Shown one piece after another: positions 45,387-57,100 of a stretch of 64,000 nucleotides of DNA. The number at the start of each line of letters is the position of its first letter. Position 1 is the first letter of the stretch. Source of the DNA: Mesostigma viride (lineage: Eukaryota > Streptophyta > Mesostigmatophyceae > Mesostigmatales > Mesostigmataceae); NCBI GenBank assembly GCA_009746045.1, contig RPFO01000041.1:7410613-7474612 (forward strand). Reading direction: 5' to 3'. The position numbers were made by a program, and so were the translations under genes. The notes beneath the pieces are model-generated. The model was not told the origin of the DNA, made no database searches, and was given only the letters and a program-made list of their open reading frames with translations.

Positions 45387-46760
45387 ATGGTTACCGAGAA
45401 ATCAGGGCGCAAAGAATTACCGCCTACTGACGCCCGTGCAGGCGATCGACGCCCCGCAGGCGCCAGCCATAGGAGAAGGAACGGGCACCTCTCAGGCTAT
45501 GGAGTCTGCCGCCAAGAAACATGGGCCTAAATCCCCCCGTGGCCACACTGGCACGGCCCGGGCCCTGTTATTCGCAGCCCCTGCCGACTGGGGGAACACG
45601 TCCGCTTTACTGAAGTCCGCAATGCACCCTTCAACGCTTCGGCATTTGCTAACGGCACAGCTAATGTGCAAACCCTTCTGACCTCAGTGTCTACGCTGGA
45701 CCTCGTGCATGGCTCTGCTCACCGCGATTATGCCACAAGGCCGCCGCCCCCGACTCTGGCCTCAGCCACCGCCTGGGCTCACCGCCATTACCCCGGTTAC
45801 AGACCCCAAGGACTTGACCTCACTCAAGAAAAGTGAGTTGCGCGTCGTTGCCACGACGACGCTGCTGGGAAAATATTCGGAACTGCTGCCAGTATCGGGA
45901 TCTGCAGCAGCAGCAGCCCTTGCCGGTACGGTGGCGCAGAAGATTGCCACGGAGCTGATAAATTCTGATCTCGCAGGCCACAATTGGCTGCGGCGATCGA
46001 GACCAACGTGGCGGACAAGGTGGCGGCCCAGGTCGCCGGCACGCTGACGGAGGCGGTCGCCGGCACCCTATAGCGGCGCAGGTGGCCGGCAATTTAGCGG
46101 ACAAAGTGGGGGCGCAGGTGGCGAATTAAGGCGGCCCCGTCCTACGCGACTATGGCCAGCGCAGCCATCCAAGAAATAGCCACTAGCACTGCTCAGGCGG
46201 TCTCTAGGACCTTCGCCGACCGGGACAACAAAGAGCAGCGCGGCCGCATGCCATAATTATTCGCAATGTGGCGGCCCTCCCCCGGGAGACGGGGCTGAGC
46301 CTCCGCCTCATGCAAGGTGGAGAAGGAACTCATCACCAACCTCCGCCTAGAGGACAGTGTCACAATTGACACCGTACCGGTAGGCGGCGGACGTCCGCCG
46401 CCTATACCGGGGCGCTCGTGCTTACGCGCCCCATCGGCCAGCACTATATCCTCCAACACCGCACCAAGCTATACCACGAGGCTTGGGTTGGAGTCTCTAC
46501 GACGATCTGACCCCGGCGCAGCTTCGCGCCCGCAGGGACCGGCTGGCACAAGAGGACGCGAAGAAGGCCCTCGCTGGTCAACCGCACGAAGAAGGTGCGG
46601 CTGCGGTGGAAGGACGACGCATGGCACATGGAGGTTACCTCGCGGGAGGTTACTACCACGCCGAGGGGAGACGCGCGGCCGGGGGGTAGGGAGTAGGCCC
46701 TCCCCGCCCCCTCACACCGCGAGCAGCTACCGGGGGGTTAGCTAGAACCCACCCCCCACA
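45387..46760 (+). pseudogene. LINE ORF1 (frame-broken)
   Basis: Starting at the ATG in TTGAAGATGG, the plus strand encodes across several frames a Pro/Ala-rich N-terminus, coiled-coil-like VADKVAAQVAGTLTEAVAGT, an RRM-like part (IIRNVAALPRETGLSL, then DSVTIDTVPVGG) and a C-terminal SLYDDLTPAQLRARRDRLAQ. The domain order equals that of the ORF1 at 8832-10192 but the sequence is diverged. Expected role: RNA-binding chaperone of the LINE. Frameshifts and stops make it inactive. Confidence 0.65.
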
Positions 46761-47944
46761 CCCGTCGTCCGATGGCCCAGCGTGTCTTGGATAGTCCAAT
46801 CTCACGGACGACGCAACGGAGTCAAAGCCGCGACCTTCATCGCCAACTTTGCAACAAGGAGCGCCTGCTGGCTGTCGCAACCCGGCACTCCCAACGGTAT
46901 GCTGCATTCTTTGACCCCAAGACCAGGCGAGCAAGTCGCGCCGCCCGCCTGGAGGGTGCCCTATGCGCGTTGAAAAGTACTATGTTATCTCACGCCGCAC
47001 ACACGTCTCCGCCAGCCTCTCCCCAACCACCTGCCGACACCGCGGGTCCCCGCGGCGCCCCCTGCTGGGCCAACGCCGGCACCACTCGCTGCGCATCGCT
47101 ACCTACAATGTCCGCACCCTGCCCGGGGGAGATGCCCCCCCGCGGGCCAACGAGCTTGTCCACTACTGCATGCCGCCTGTATGGCATTGATGTGCTTGGG
47201 GTCCAAGAGCACTGACGCTCCTTTGAGGGCCCCGTTCAGCTTGTCATGCACCCTCGCACTATACAATGGTAACAGTGCTGTGCGGCCCGGTGCATGCACC
47301 GGGTCAGGGAGGAGTGGGCCTGCTGTGCTCCCCCACCGCTGCCGCCCAGCTCGTGGACCACAAACTTTGCTCTAACCGGATCCTTCAAGTGCACTTTCCA
47401 CTCCCTTGAAGGACGGACCCAAATTATGCTCTCGGTAATTGTCGGATATGCCCCCGACATGCTGGGCACCCGGCCGAGGACCGCGCAGCGTTCTTCAACC
47501 AGTTGCTCGACATTGAGAAACAGATCCCACGTCAATACATCGTTGCCATCTTGGTGGATGCCAACGCGACCCTGCCCGTGGGCCGCGGGGGCTGCATGTA
47601 TGCGCCACGCCTAACCGATAGCAATGCCAACACCCCCCTACTTGAGCAACTACTCAATGAGGGGGACTTGACTCCTGCCTAATACGCTGTTTGCTAAACC
47701 GCCTGGATGCACTAGTGACCTTTGTGGGCCCCATGCGCAGGGCGGCTTGCTCGATGCTCCCTCGGCGGCGATGTGTATGCTTGGACTAGTATAACATACT
47801 TACAAGTGCGCAAGTGCTGCTCCGTCATCGATGCCCGTACGCTGACCACCCCCAGTGTCGCATCGGATCACCGCATGGTCACCGCAACCTTGCGCCTACG
47901 TCTTCATGCAGGCCCCTGCGCGCCGCCGCCCCCGGCCCCGCCCT

Positions 47945-48738
47945 GATTGGACCTGCTTACGCCCCGTCCGTGGGCGCAGGGAGAAGTGGTCAGCGGATGA
48001 GATCCGCCGCGATGCAATCAGGTCTGCCTTCGTGGACGCGCAACCTTTGATGTACCTGGACGCAGATCGCGGTGTAGATCTCACGCCACCCTACGAACTG
48101 TTCATGCGATCGGTGGAGCCTGGCTCTAAGCTTCTCCCCGAGCAACCCCGCGCCCGACCAGCCCCGCTCTACCTGCGCGACGCCCGGGTGGTTGCCGCCC
48201 GGCTGGCGCTAGCGCAGGCCCGCCGCCGCGGGGAGAACCTGTACCCGTACCAGGAACGGCTTACTCAAGCATATACTGCCGCACATGCGGAGGAGGTGGA
48301 GACACTTGCCGCCGAAATCAATCGCCACACGGCCGCCAACCAGCACAAGGCGGCCTGGCGCTCTCTCGACCGTCTCACCGGACGGCGGGAAACGCAACGG
48401 GCTAGCCCGTTGCGTTTCCCGCCGTCCGGTGAGACGGTCGAGTCAGCTGACAACCCGTCCGTGGGCGCCAGGAGAAGTGGTCAGAGGATGACATACGCCG
48501 CGATGCAATCACCTGGTCTGCCTTCGTGGACGCGCAACCTTTAATTGATGTACCTGGATGCAGATCGCGCCCGGGTGTAGATCTCACGCCACCCTACGAA
48601 CTGTTCATGCGATCGGTTAAGCTTGGCTCTAAGCTTCTCCCCGAGCAACCCCGCGCCCGACCAGCCCCGCTCTACCTGCGCGACGCCCGGGTGGTCGCCG
48701 CCCGGCTGGCGCTAGCGCAGGCCCGCCGCCGCGGGGAG
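47945..48738 (+). repeat. Tandem duplication in LINE ORF2 with palindromic junction
   Basis: The segment about 47960-48240 (CCGTCCGTGGGCGCAGGGAG to GCCCGCCGCCGCGGGGAG) recurs at about 48445-48738 with small differences. Between the copies, 48365-48442 is a 78-bp perfect palindrome without spacer. Confidence 0.85.
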
Positions 48739-51153
48739 CAGTGTACAGGCATACGCAATACGCAATCGTACGGGGCCCATGGGTATTGGGTATAATACGC
48801 TCGTACGGGGTATTATACGCAAATCGTACGGTGACTCTTGAAAATGCTGTTTTTTGAATGGTTCAGGGGGGTCCTCAACATTCTGACCAATCAGGCATGT
48901 TTTCTTTGTGTTCTTGCAATGCACCACGTGCCTATATGTGACACATCATCTCATGACATTGGCATTACCGTTGCTGCTTACAAGTACAACCATTGTCCTG
49001 TTTAAGTCTGTTAAAAGCACACCATAACAAAGTTGTATGCACAATCAGTGCACACCTGAAAAGGATAATAACACAAGTAGATATGCATGCTCAATGACAC
49101 TTGCAGAGGTATAGAGATTGCTGCCACCATTACTGTATGTTGAACTTCAAACCACGTCATCTCTGGCAACATGGAATTGCTATATAGGAGGACTGAAATA
49201 CAGCACACGGTCAGTTGGCCAACTTGCCAAAAGTAATAAGACATTATGCCAGAAACGGACATCTTGCCTACTCGTGGTAGGCCACCATGCAATATTGATC
49301 TACATGAAGCAAGAATCCATGCGGGCTGCCAACAATGTGGCTAGCGTGCAGGATACCATGCATGCCAGCAACCTGACCCAGCTTCCATAAACCATTAACA
49401 CACATGGTACGGTGGCTGGCTAGCAGCAGCCGGCATGGCTAAATAAGGCATTTATGTGCATCGCGAGTCACACCAAATACCCCGCAGCCTGCGACGTAAT
49501 GCCTCCGGCGGCCTCTTGCACTCGCTCACTCTTGCCTCCTTCGCATACGTGGCGACCATGATATGGCGGGTGCTAGCCTTGCTCGGGTGGTAGCCTTGCT
49601 CGGGTGGTAGAACCCGAGAATTTTGCATCCAAAAGTGCGCACGTCACTGAGCTTTTAGTTACCTGTCGGCTGCCCTTTCTTGTTGAGAGTCTGTTCTTTC
49701 ACGATGTGTGTCCAGACAGTCTCGAATACGGCCTGCATCTCGTCGGCCCCATCATCATCGTGTTCCATAGACCCACACCATCACCGTCGCTAGCCATGGT
49801 GCCTGGATGTCAATTGTGATACGATTAAATGTTAGGTGCCAGATGCGCGCCCTTGTTGGCAGACAACATAACTTCGTCACCTAGTTTCCTCGTCCTTCGT
49901 CTCCTAGATTTAGTCCGACACGCAGCAATCTGCAGCAATGCACGTAAAAGTACAGTCGTACACGGCCAGCTTGGCACCTGCATGCCCGTTTATTTGTCGC
50001 GGAGTTACAGGTCGCCTCAGTCTAGTTCCGGCTCCACGTGCCGTCCAAAATGATGCCAGAAGCTACTTCGAACACGGTTCATACGCAAAAAAATACGCAA
50101 AAAAGTGGAATTTGGCTGCCAGTGGAATTTGGCTGGGTGCTAAATCAGGGTGACAGCAGAACTGTAAAAGGCCTTTACGAGTACACGGCAGAGTGGGGCT
50201 ACACAATGCTCTTGCATAAAAACCATCAATTCCACCCCGGACGGACACGCTGGGGCGCTACTGAGTGGCCTGGCCACACCTGGGTCCGCAACATCACCCT
50301 CGCCGCTGACCACCCGCTGATTGATCGCCGCGCGACCGACGTACAACACCTCTTGATGCACCGGTCCATCGGGGTCGGGGAGATCCTCCACCGGCGATTT
50401 CAACACCCTGCTACATGTTTATGTACCAACCCCACTGAAACTGTGGAACACCGATTTTTATGGTGTAACCTCCAGGGATTTTGGACCTGGTTGATTGGTT
50501 TATGGGCAGCCTGGACGTCTGAGCCTATCATACCGGTGTCTACCCGCTCAATTATCTTTGGCATCACTGGCACCCCTGGCCTTGAGCTCACCTTTTCACA
50601 CTGAACAAGCGTGGATATGGCTCCGCACATGCATGTTATATACAATCTGGACGGTGCGAAACGATGTGGTGTTCAATAGGCGCACAGTTTTCGACAAAGC
50701 TGGGGTTCTCTCACGCTTCATTTACCTATGGAACTCCGGCATGCGACGCTACTGGATGGTTGCAAATGAACAAAATCTGGGACCCTGGCGCGGACCAGGA
50801 TAAGCCCAGCCCACTTGAGATCTTTCATGACCTCATGGGCAAAAACAGGATCTTTACCCACATGCCCAATGACAACCCATTAGAAGTCCAGTGGCTTCCG
50901 TGGTCTAGTAAGGCTCCGTTTTAGCCACTGACATCTTGATACCCTAGGCTTAGCAGGGATTACCTACTGGCTATATTTGGAATAAACGTACACCTACTGA
51001 TTTACCTGGAAATACGCAAAAAATACGCAAAAAATACGCAATACGCAAAAAATACGCCGTGCGTATTTTTTTGCCCATTTTAATACGCAAATCTCGCGTA
51101 TGACGTATAATACGCATCGTACGGCGTATAATACGCCGTATGCCTGTACACTG
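48739..51153. mobile_element. hAT-like element, 2,415 bp, perfect 8-bp target duplication
   Basis: Seen: inverted ends CAGTGTACAGGCATACG (17 bp) at 48739 and 51153, flanked by GCGGGGAG on both sides (48731-48738 and 51154-51161). Removing the element and one duplicate gives the LINE sequence present uninterrupted at 48231. Subterminal AATACGCAA/CGTACGG words repeat at both ends. Known: an 8-bp duplication and CAGTG ends are typical of hAT. No transposase is seen; instead, a LINE tail lies inside (50140-50930). Non-autonomous. Confidence 0.88.
50140..50930 (+). pseudogene. C-terminal end of a second type of LINE inside the hAT-like element
   Basis: The plus strand encodes TRWGATEWPGHTWVRN, HLLMHRSIGVGEILHRRFQ, then CLCTNPTETVEHRFLWCNLQ and FWTWLIGLW. 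This is the zinc-binding region found after reverse transcriptase in many LINEs (CxxC...H...C). After a frame break it continues with WIWLRTCMLYTIWTVRNDVV and FNRR. Family differs from the RTE-like copies nearby. Either captured by the hAT-like element or inserted into it. Confidence 0.6.
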
Positions 51154-53489
51154 GCGGGGAGGACCTGTACCCGTACCAGGAACGGCTTACTCAAGCATAT
51201 ACTGCCGCACATGCCGAGGAGGTGGAGACACGTACTTGCCGCAGAAATCAATCGCCACACGGCCGCCAACCAGCACAAGGCGGCCTGGCGCTCTCTCGAC
51301 CGTCTCACCGGACGGCGGGAAACGCAACGGGCTGACATCCCGGGCACCCCCAGTGAACGCCTTGAGATTTGGTTCAGCTCCCAGGCCAAACTATCGGGGG
51401 CCCCTGGCCCGCCCCCCCCGCTTGACCCCGCTGCAGCTGCACGCCCTGCGGCCAGCCGAGGCGGCCCCATTGAGCCCCCGCAGGCGCCCACCAGCGAGAC
51501 GGACTACCTGGTCCCACCGCTCTCCGGCCCCCTGGTGGACGGCCCCCACGACGACTGGACTCCACAGGAATGGGCTGCTGCCATCTCCACCCTCCGCAAT
51601 GATGCTGCCATGGGAGTGGACAATATTTTACCGGAGGTGGTTGAGATGCCTGAGCTTGAGCCTTTCCTCCGGGGTGTTTGCAACCGGATTCTACGAGATG
51701 GCCTCCCCCCGCCGACGTATTGGAAGACCGCTGTCCGGGTCATGCTCTACAAGGGCAAGGGGTCCGCCGCAGATACCGGCAACTACCGCGGCATATGCCT
51801 CCAAAGCTGCGTGCTGAAAGTCTTCATGCGTCTCAGGACTGCTGAACCGCATGCGCGCCAGCCTCGATCCCCACCTAGGTGAGTCCCAGATGGGCTTCCG
51901 TGTTTGGTCGCAATTGTGTTATGGTCACCATTACCGCGCGCCGCCTGATCGAGGAAGTGGGCCGCCTGGCCCCCGGGATCTTGCCATTGCTATTGATCTT
52001 CGTGGATTACACCAAGGCATTCGATACGGTTATATGGGACGCCCTGTGGGTGGTCCTTCGCCTGTTCCGTGTCCCATCGTACATCGTTGAGATCATCCGC
52101 CAGTTCTATGAAGGGTCCCAACTAGACCAGGTCCGTACCGCCGACGGCGTCACTCCTGCGTTCCCCCTGCACACCGGGGTGTGGCAGGGCTGTGTGCTCT
52201 CCCTATTCTGATCAGACACTCCCTATATCTATTCATCATTATGGTGGACTACATTATGCGGCGTGCACAAGCCCGCTTCGCCCGGGTGGAGGGGCGCCCG
52301 CCGGGGATCGAGGTCACGTCCGGAGTGTACGCCAGCTACGGCGGGGTTGACCCACCCTACCGCATGAGCGATCTGATCTACGCTGATGACACGACGCTCG
52401 TGGAAACCCCGGAGTCAGCCCAACTCTGGCTAGACAGCTAATCACTGGAAGCGCGGGCGGTGGGGCTTATGATCAGCAAGAAAACAGAGGTCATGGCCAT
52501 TGGCTTCCCTGCTGGGATAGCCCCACCCACCCTCCTCTTGCTGGACGGCAGCCCCGTCCCCCCGGCGACTCGCTTCAAGCTCCTTGGCAGCTGGCTTCCC
52601 TCCACGGCCGACAACATCAACACCCGCATTGGCCAGGCCTGGGCGGCCCTCCGCCGCCTCGACAGGTTCTGGACCTGCCGCTACCAGAGTGAGCGACGCA
52701 AGCGCATTCTGTTCAAGGCCCTTGTCCTCAGCATCCTCCTTTACGGCTGCGAGGCGTGGACCCTGGACCAGGCGCTGAGCCAGCAGCTTGACGGCACCGT
52801 CACTAGAATGCTCCGTCATATCCTCGGCGTCCGCTAGGTACCAAGAACGCCGCACCCGGGCCGAGCTCTACTGCGAGCTCCCTCTTGTCACCCATACCAT
52901 CCGACACCGCCGCCTCCTCTTTGCTGGCCATCTTGCCCGCACAGACCAGGTGAATACCGATGTGGGCCCTGCCGGGGGGCTTAAGACGGGCCAACCAGGT
53001 AGACACCTCCTCCTATGGCAGGGTCCCCTTGTCCCATCGCAACCCACTGGCAAACTTGCGCGCGCCCGGCACCGGCGCGGCGCGACCCGGACCTATGTGA
53101 CACAACTGCTTGAAGATGCAGGGCTTCTGGGACTATCCCTACTCCGCGCCCGCATGATTGACAAGGAGAAATGGGCTGCCAACTGCGATAAGCACCTTCC
53201 TGAGGGGTATGCTCCTGTTTTCTCACCACGGGCCCCGCGGCCCGTTCCTAGCCAGGGTAGAAGTCCGCAGGTGGAGGTTATTGGCCCTGAGGATAGCCGC
53301 TACACTACCGCCTCGTCTGCCATTACAGTAGAGGACAGCTCGGATGAGGATTACATCCCCATCGAGTGCTTAATGGTTGGGGAATGATGCAGACGATATT
53401 TGTTTAAACTTTTGTGTAATAATTTTTTCTAATGAGATTAGCATAGTACTCTGTGGCATGCCTTTGCGCATGACACGCAAGTACTTACT

Positions 53490-53830
53490 TACTTACTTAA
53501 AGAACAGCTAGTAGAGGACATGGGGGGCCTAGGCCTCTCCATGATTTGGAAAAAGATGATGGACAAGGCCAAGTGGGCCCAGGTCATAGAGGACAACGAG
53601 CCCCCCCCGTGGGGAAGCGCCCGCGTGTGCAAACATACGGGAAGCACGCCAGACAGGTCCCCTAGGGTAGAGTTGTTGTTGATAGATGTTTGATAGTTGT
53701 TTGTAGATAGCTGTTGTAGATAGATTAGGCCGGTAGGACTGTTTGCACCCATCCATCCATCCATCCATCGGGGTTAATGCTCCGTGACTCCCCAACGGGG
53801 GCACGAGTCTAATTAATTAATTAATTAATC
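53490..53830 (+). mobile_element. LINE ORF2 tail and 3' end with CCAT repeat
   Basis: KEQLVEDMGGLGLSMIWKKM and DKAKWAQVIED align with QLLEDAGLLGLSLLRARMID and KEKWAANCD of the preceding LINE. An approximately 100-bp 3' region follows, ending in CCATCCATCCATCCATCC. Directly after it is a second 3' module (GTGACTCCCCAACGGGG and AATTAATT). A separate truncated insertion. Confidence 0.6.
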
Positions 53831-54168
53831 CATGGACCAATTGACCATGAGCGCATGATCCACACAAAGCATGTTCTTGCATGCATATCAATCAAGACAT
53901 CTATACGCAGATTTGGTAACTCAGCTTATGATGAAAGTAATCTCGAAGTTCCCTGACTATGACGATCAGCTCCCCAATCAATTATCAGCTGCATACCCCA
54001 ATGTAATGAAACCAGACTACACAGGTTCCTGAATATGATAGTTGTCTCATTTAATAATGGAGGAGCCCATCCACTGCTTAAGGTGAAAGTCATTTGCTGT
54101 CTTCCCATCGACCAAAGATGTGAGATGCCAGGCTTCTTGGGAAAAAAGGCGAGACTCAGGTTCCGTCT

Positions 54169-57100
54169 TCAACCAAATGTGTTGATGAGGTATCGCTTGT
54201 AGATGCTCATGAACTTGGCAACAAACGCTGCGAAGGTGACAAGCAGAAGGGCACATGAGTCACGCATCGCAGGAGAGCTGAGCTGTCAGCAAACGAGTCG
54301 CCACTTGCCACCACGCGACTCATGGACCATGAATGCAGGTGCATTGTCCAACACATGTCCATTGTGCGAATCGTCTTCGTCCTCGTGGTGTTATAAGAAG
54401 CTTCCCTAAACCCTTAGCCCTAAAACAGTGTGATACGCGCGGGCTGCTGGCAAAAGTAAGGGGGATACGCGCGGGCAGCCGGCATATGAAGCGTAGCCGC
54501 ATGCTAAAGCTGCATGCGCACAGCGAGGTTGCACTGCAGGGCCACACAAAGAGGTGGCAGAAACACTTGCACGATTATGGGGCGCACACAACGTAACAAG
54601 GGGAACGTGACAAAACGCCAGCATATGGCGACCCAGGGGAGTCCGGTCCAGGGGAAGCGACCAGCGCATTGGCAAGAAGGCATGCGCAAGGGCATTGCCC
54701 GTGACGACTGACGGCACACAGTGCAGGTCGTGGCGCGCTGGACATGCAAGACAGTCAAAGTCTACAACAAGTGACCAGCGCAACCAACGTGCAGCAGGTT
54801 TGCTAATAAATGCAGGCCAAAAGGGCGATGAGCGCGTGATCATGCGGCTTGATCCAAGTACATCGGATGGTATATCAGGTCTATCTCCACCTGAGCAGGC
54901 GTGCAGGCCGCCTAGTGGCCATGCACCTACTACTGGCAGTGCTGAACCACGATGGGCAAGCGTGGCCAGATGCAATGGCATGGGTGCGCGATAGAACACA
55001 TATGAAGTGCCCCGATGGGCAGCGATGCCCCCATGTGGCTACGGCTTCGCAAAGGGGGGGCGGGGGTTGGGGGTTGGGTGGGGTCCGTTCTTGTTAGGAG
55101 GCCTTCATCGGTCCACCAGCTGGCCCCTTCCTCGCTCATGACTGACCAGAAATCTTATCATGTCAGTCGAGTACATGGGCAGGGCGGAACTCAAGTGTAT
55201 GATCTTGATTATGTAATGAAAAGCACGCGACTGCATCATGTGAGCATAGATCCTAAATGAAATGGTGGTGGAATGAAATGGCGTTGCCTATCTCTAAAAC
55301 AATGGGAATTGGGGGGGGGGACGGGGGCGGCTGTAGTCATAGGATGGCGGGCACCACTACGGTTACCACATTTCGAAATCTCAGCACTCAACTTTGGCTG
55401 TTGGGCAAAGCTGTCTGCCAATCTGTGCGCCGGGATGTTACTGCCCAACATAACATCTACCACTGGAACGTTTACTGGCCTGAAACGTTTGGGATTACAC
55501 GACCGCTCATGCAAGAACTCCCAGCGACTCCATCCAAGCTGCAGTAATGGACGCAGTACTACGCAATCAATAGACGGAGAACTATGCACTCAATATCTAT
55601 AGAATTACTGTGCACTCAATAGACGGAGAACTATGCACCCAATATCTATAGACTTACTGTGCACTTAATAGACGGAGAACTATGCACCAAATATCTATAG
55701 AGGTCTATGCACTCAATACATCTACGAAGTACTATGTGCGGGCAGTCTACTCGATATTTACCGCTACTTAATCGACAAAATTCTATGCATATTTATTTAT
55801 GCAATCCACAGATCAGTCCACGCTCTTACCTTCCAAGTGGAAGATCGCCTTCTGGCCCGACTGCAGGCGGTGCTCCTGTAGAGGAAAACACCCCCCCAGG
55901 AAACAGCACATGATGGCATCGGGCATATCAGCAGGTGCTGGATGCATATTTATTACTATGTATTACTATGTACTACAATGTATTACTATGTATGTTTATA
56001 TTACTACTACCTATATGTAGTATGCATCACTATGTATCACTCATGCTAAACGCATGAGGCGCCAGGCCCTGGAGCCAAACACAGGGAGCGGATACACGTT
56101 TCGGGGTAGCAAAGATGTGGCTAGTGTCAGAAAGTGGATTCGCTTCTGCCTCCAAAAGTTTTGCTTATGTTCCCATCCCGACCTGGGCTCCCGATAGATT
56201 GCTCCCGACCTGAGCAATAAGAGGTATGTTAAATGGTCTGGCATCCATGGTGGAACCAGAGAGTCCATGGTAATGCTACATGGCAATCACAATTCGACGA
56301 CGAAATGAAGATGAAGATGACTGCATCTTCATAATCAATGCTACATGACTGAGGGGTTTGATGGCGAAAGGGAGTAAACACATACAGTCATGGAGTCGCG
56401 AATAGGCTTACATAGAAGGCAGCCCAGTGGACCTCATGCTTCAGCTGATAAATAAAAAATAGTGGGCCTATCTATTTAGTTACTTACGTAGAAGGCGGCC
56501 CAGTGGACCACCTCATGCTTGAGCTCGTCGTCCAGTTTCCGCATCAACTCCTTCACCAACGTCTGCAGCAGGGGGGATGCCAGCAGGGGGAATACCGGAT
56601 GCAGGGCATGTCAGATCCGATAAGGCCAGGATGGGAGATGCCAGTAGGGGGGTGGCTGCCAGTAGGGGGGTGGATGCCAGTAGGGGGGTGGATGCCACTA
56701 GGAGGGTGGATGCCAGTAGGGGGGTGGATGCCAGTAGGGGGGTTGATGCCAGTAGGGGGGTGGATGCCAGTAGGGGGGTGGATGCCAGTAGGGGGTGGAT
56801 GCCAGTAGGGGGGTGGATGCCAGTAGGGGGGTGGATGCCAGTAGGAGGGTGGATGCCAGTAGGGGGGTGGCTGCCAGTAGGGGGTGGATGCCAGTAGGGG
56901 GGTGGCTGCCAGTAGGAGGGTGGCTGCCAGTAGGAGGGTGGATGCCAGTAGGGGGGTGGATGCCAGTAGGGGGGTGGATGCCAGTAGGGGGGTGGATGCC
57001 AGTAGGGGGGTGGATGCCAGTAGGGGGGTGGATGCCAGTAGGGGGGTGGATGCCAGTAGGGGGGTGGATGCCAGTAGGGGGGTGGATGCCAGTAGGGGGG

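Larger units (their letters stand above)
46960..53387 (+). pseudogene. LINE ORF2: APE endonuclease and reverse transcriptase (interrupted)
   Basis: Seen: endonuclease at about 47090-47920 (LRIATYNVRTL, YGIDVLGVQEH, VDANATLP, and SDHRMVTATLRL, the conserved SDH box). A linker follows; reverse transcriptase runs from 51480 (WKTAVRVMLYKGKG, NYRGICLQ, VDYTKAFDTVIWDALW, GVWQGCVLS, LIYADDTTLVE, LLGSWLPSTADNINTRIG, LYGCEAWTL), then RRLLFAGHLARTD and a C-terminus ending LMVGE* at 53387. The LYGCEAWTL and AGHLAR blocks point to the RTE-like group. Damage: a 300-bp duplication at 47945-48738, the hAT-like insert 48739-51153, the micro-insertion at 52207, a TAA after WLDS, and other frame breaks. A 3' end with ACTT tail follows to about 53500. 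Confidence 0.8.
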
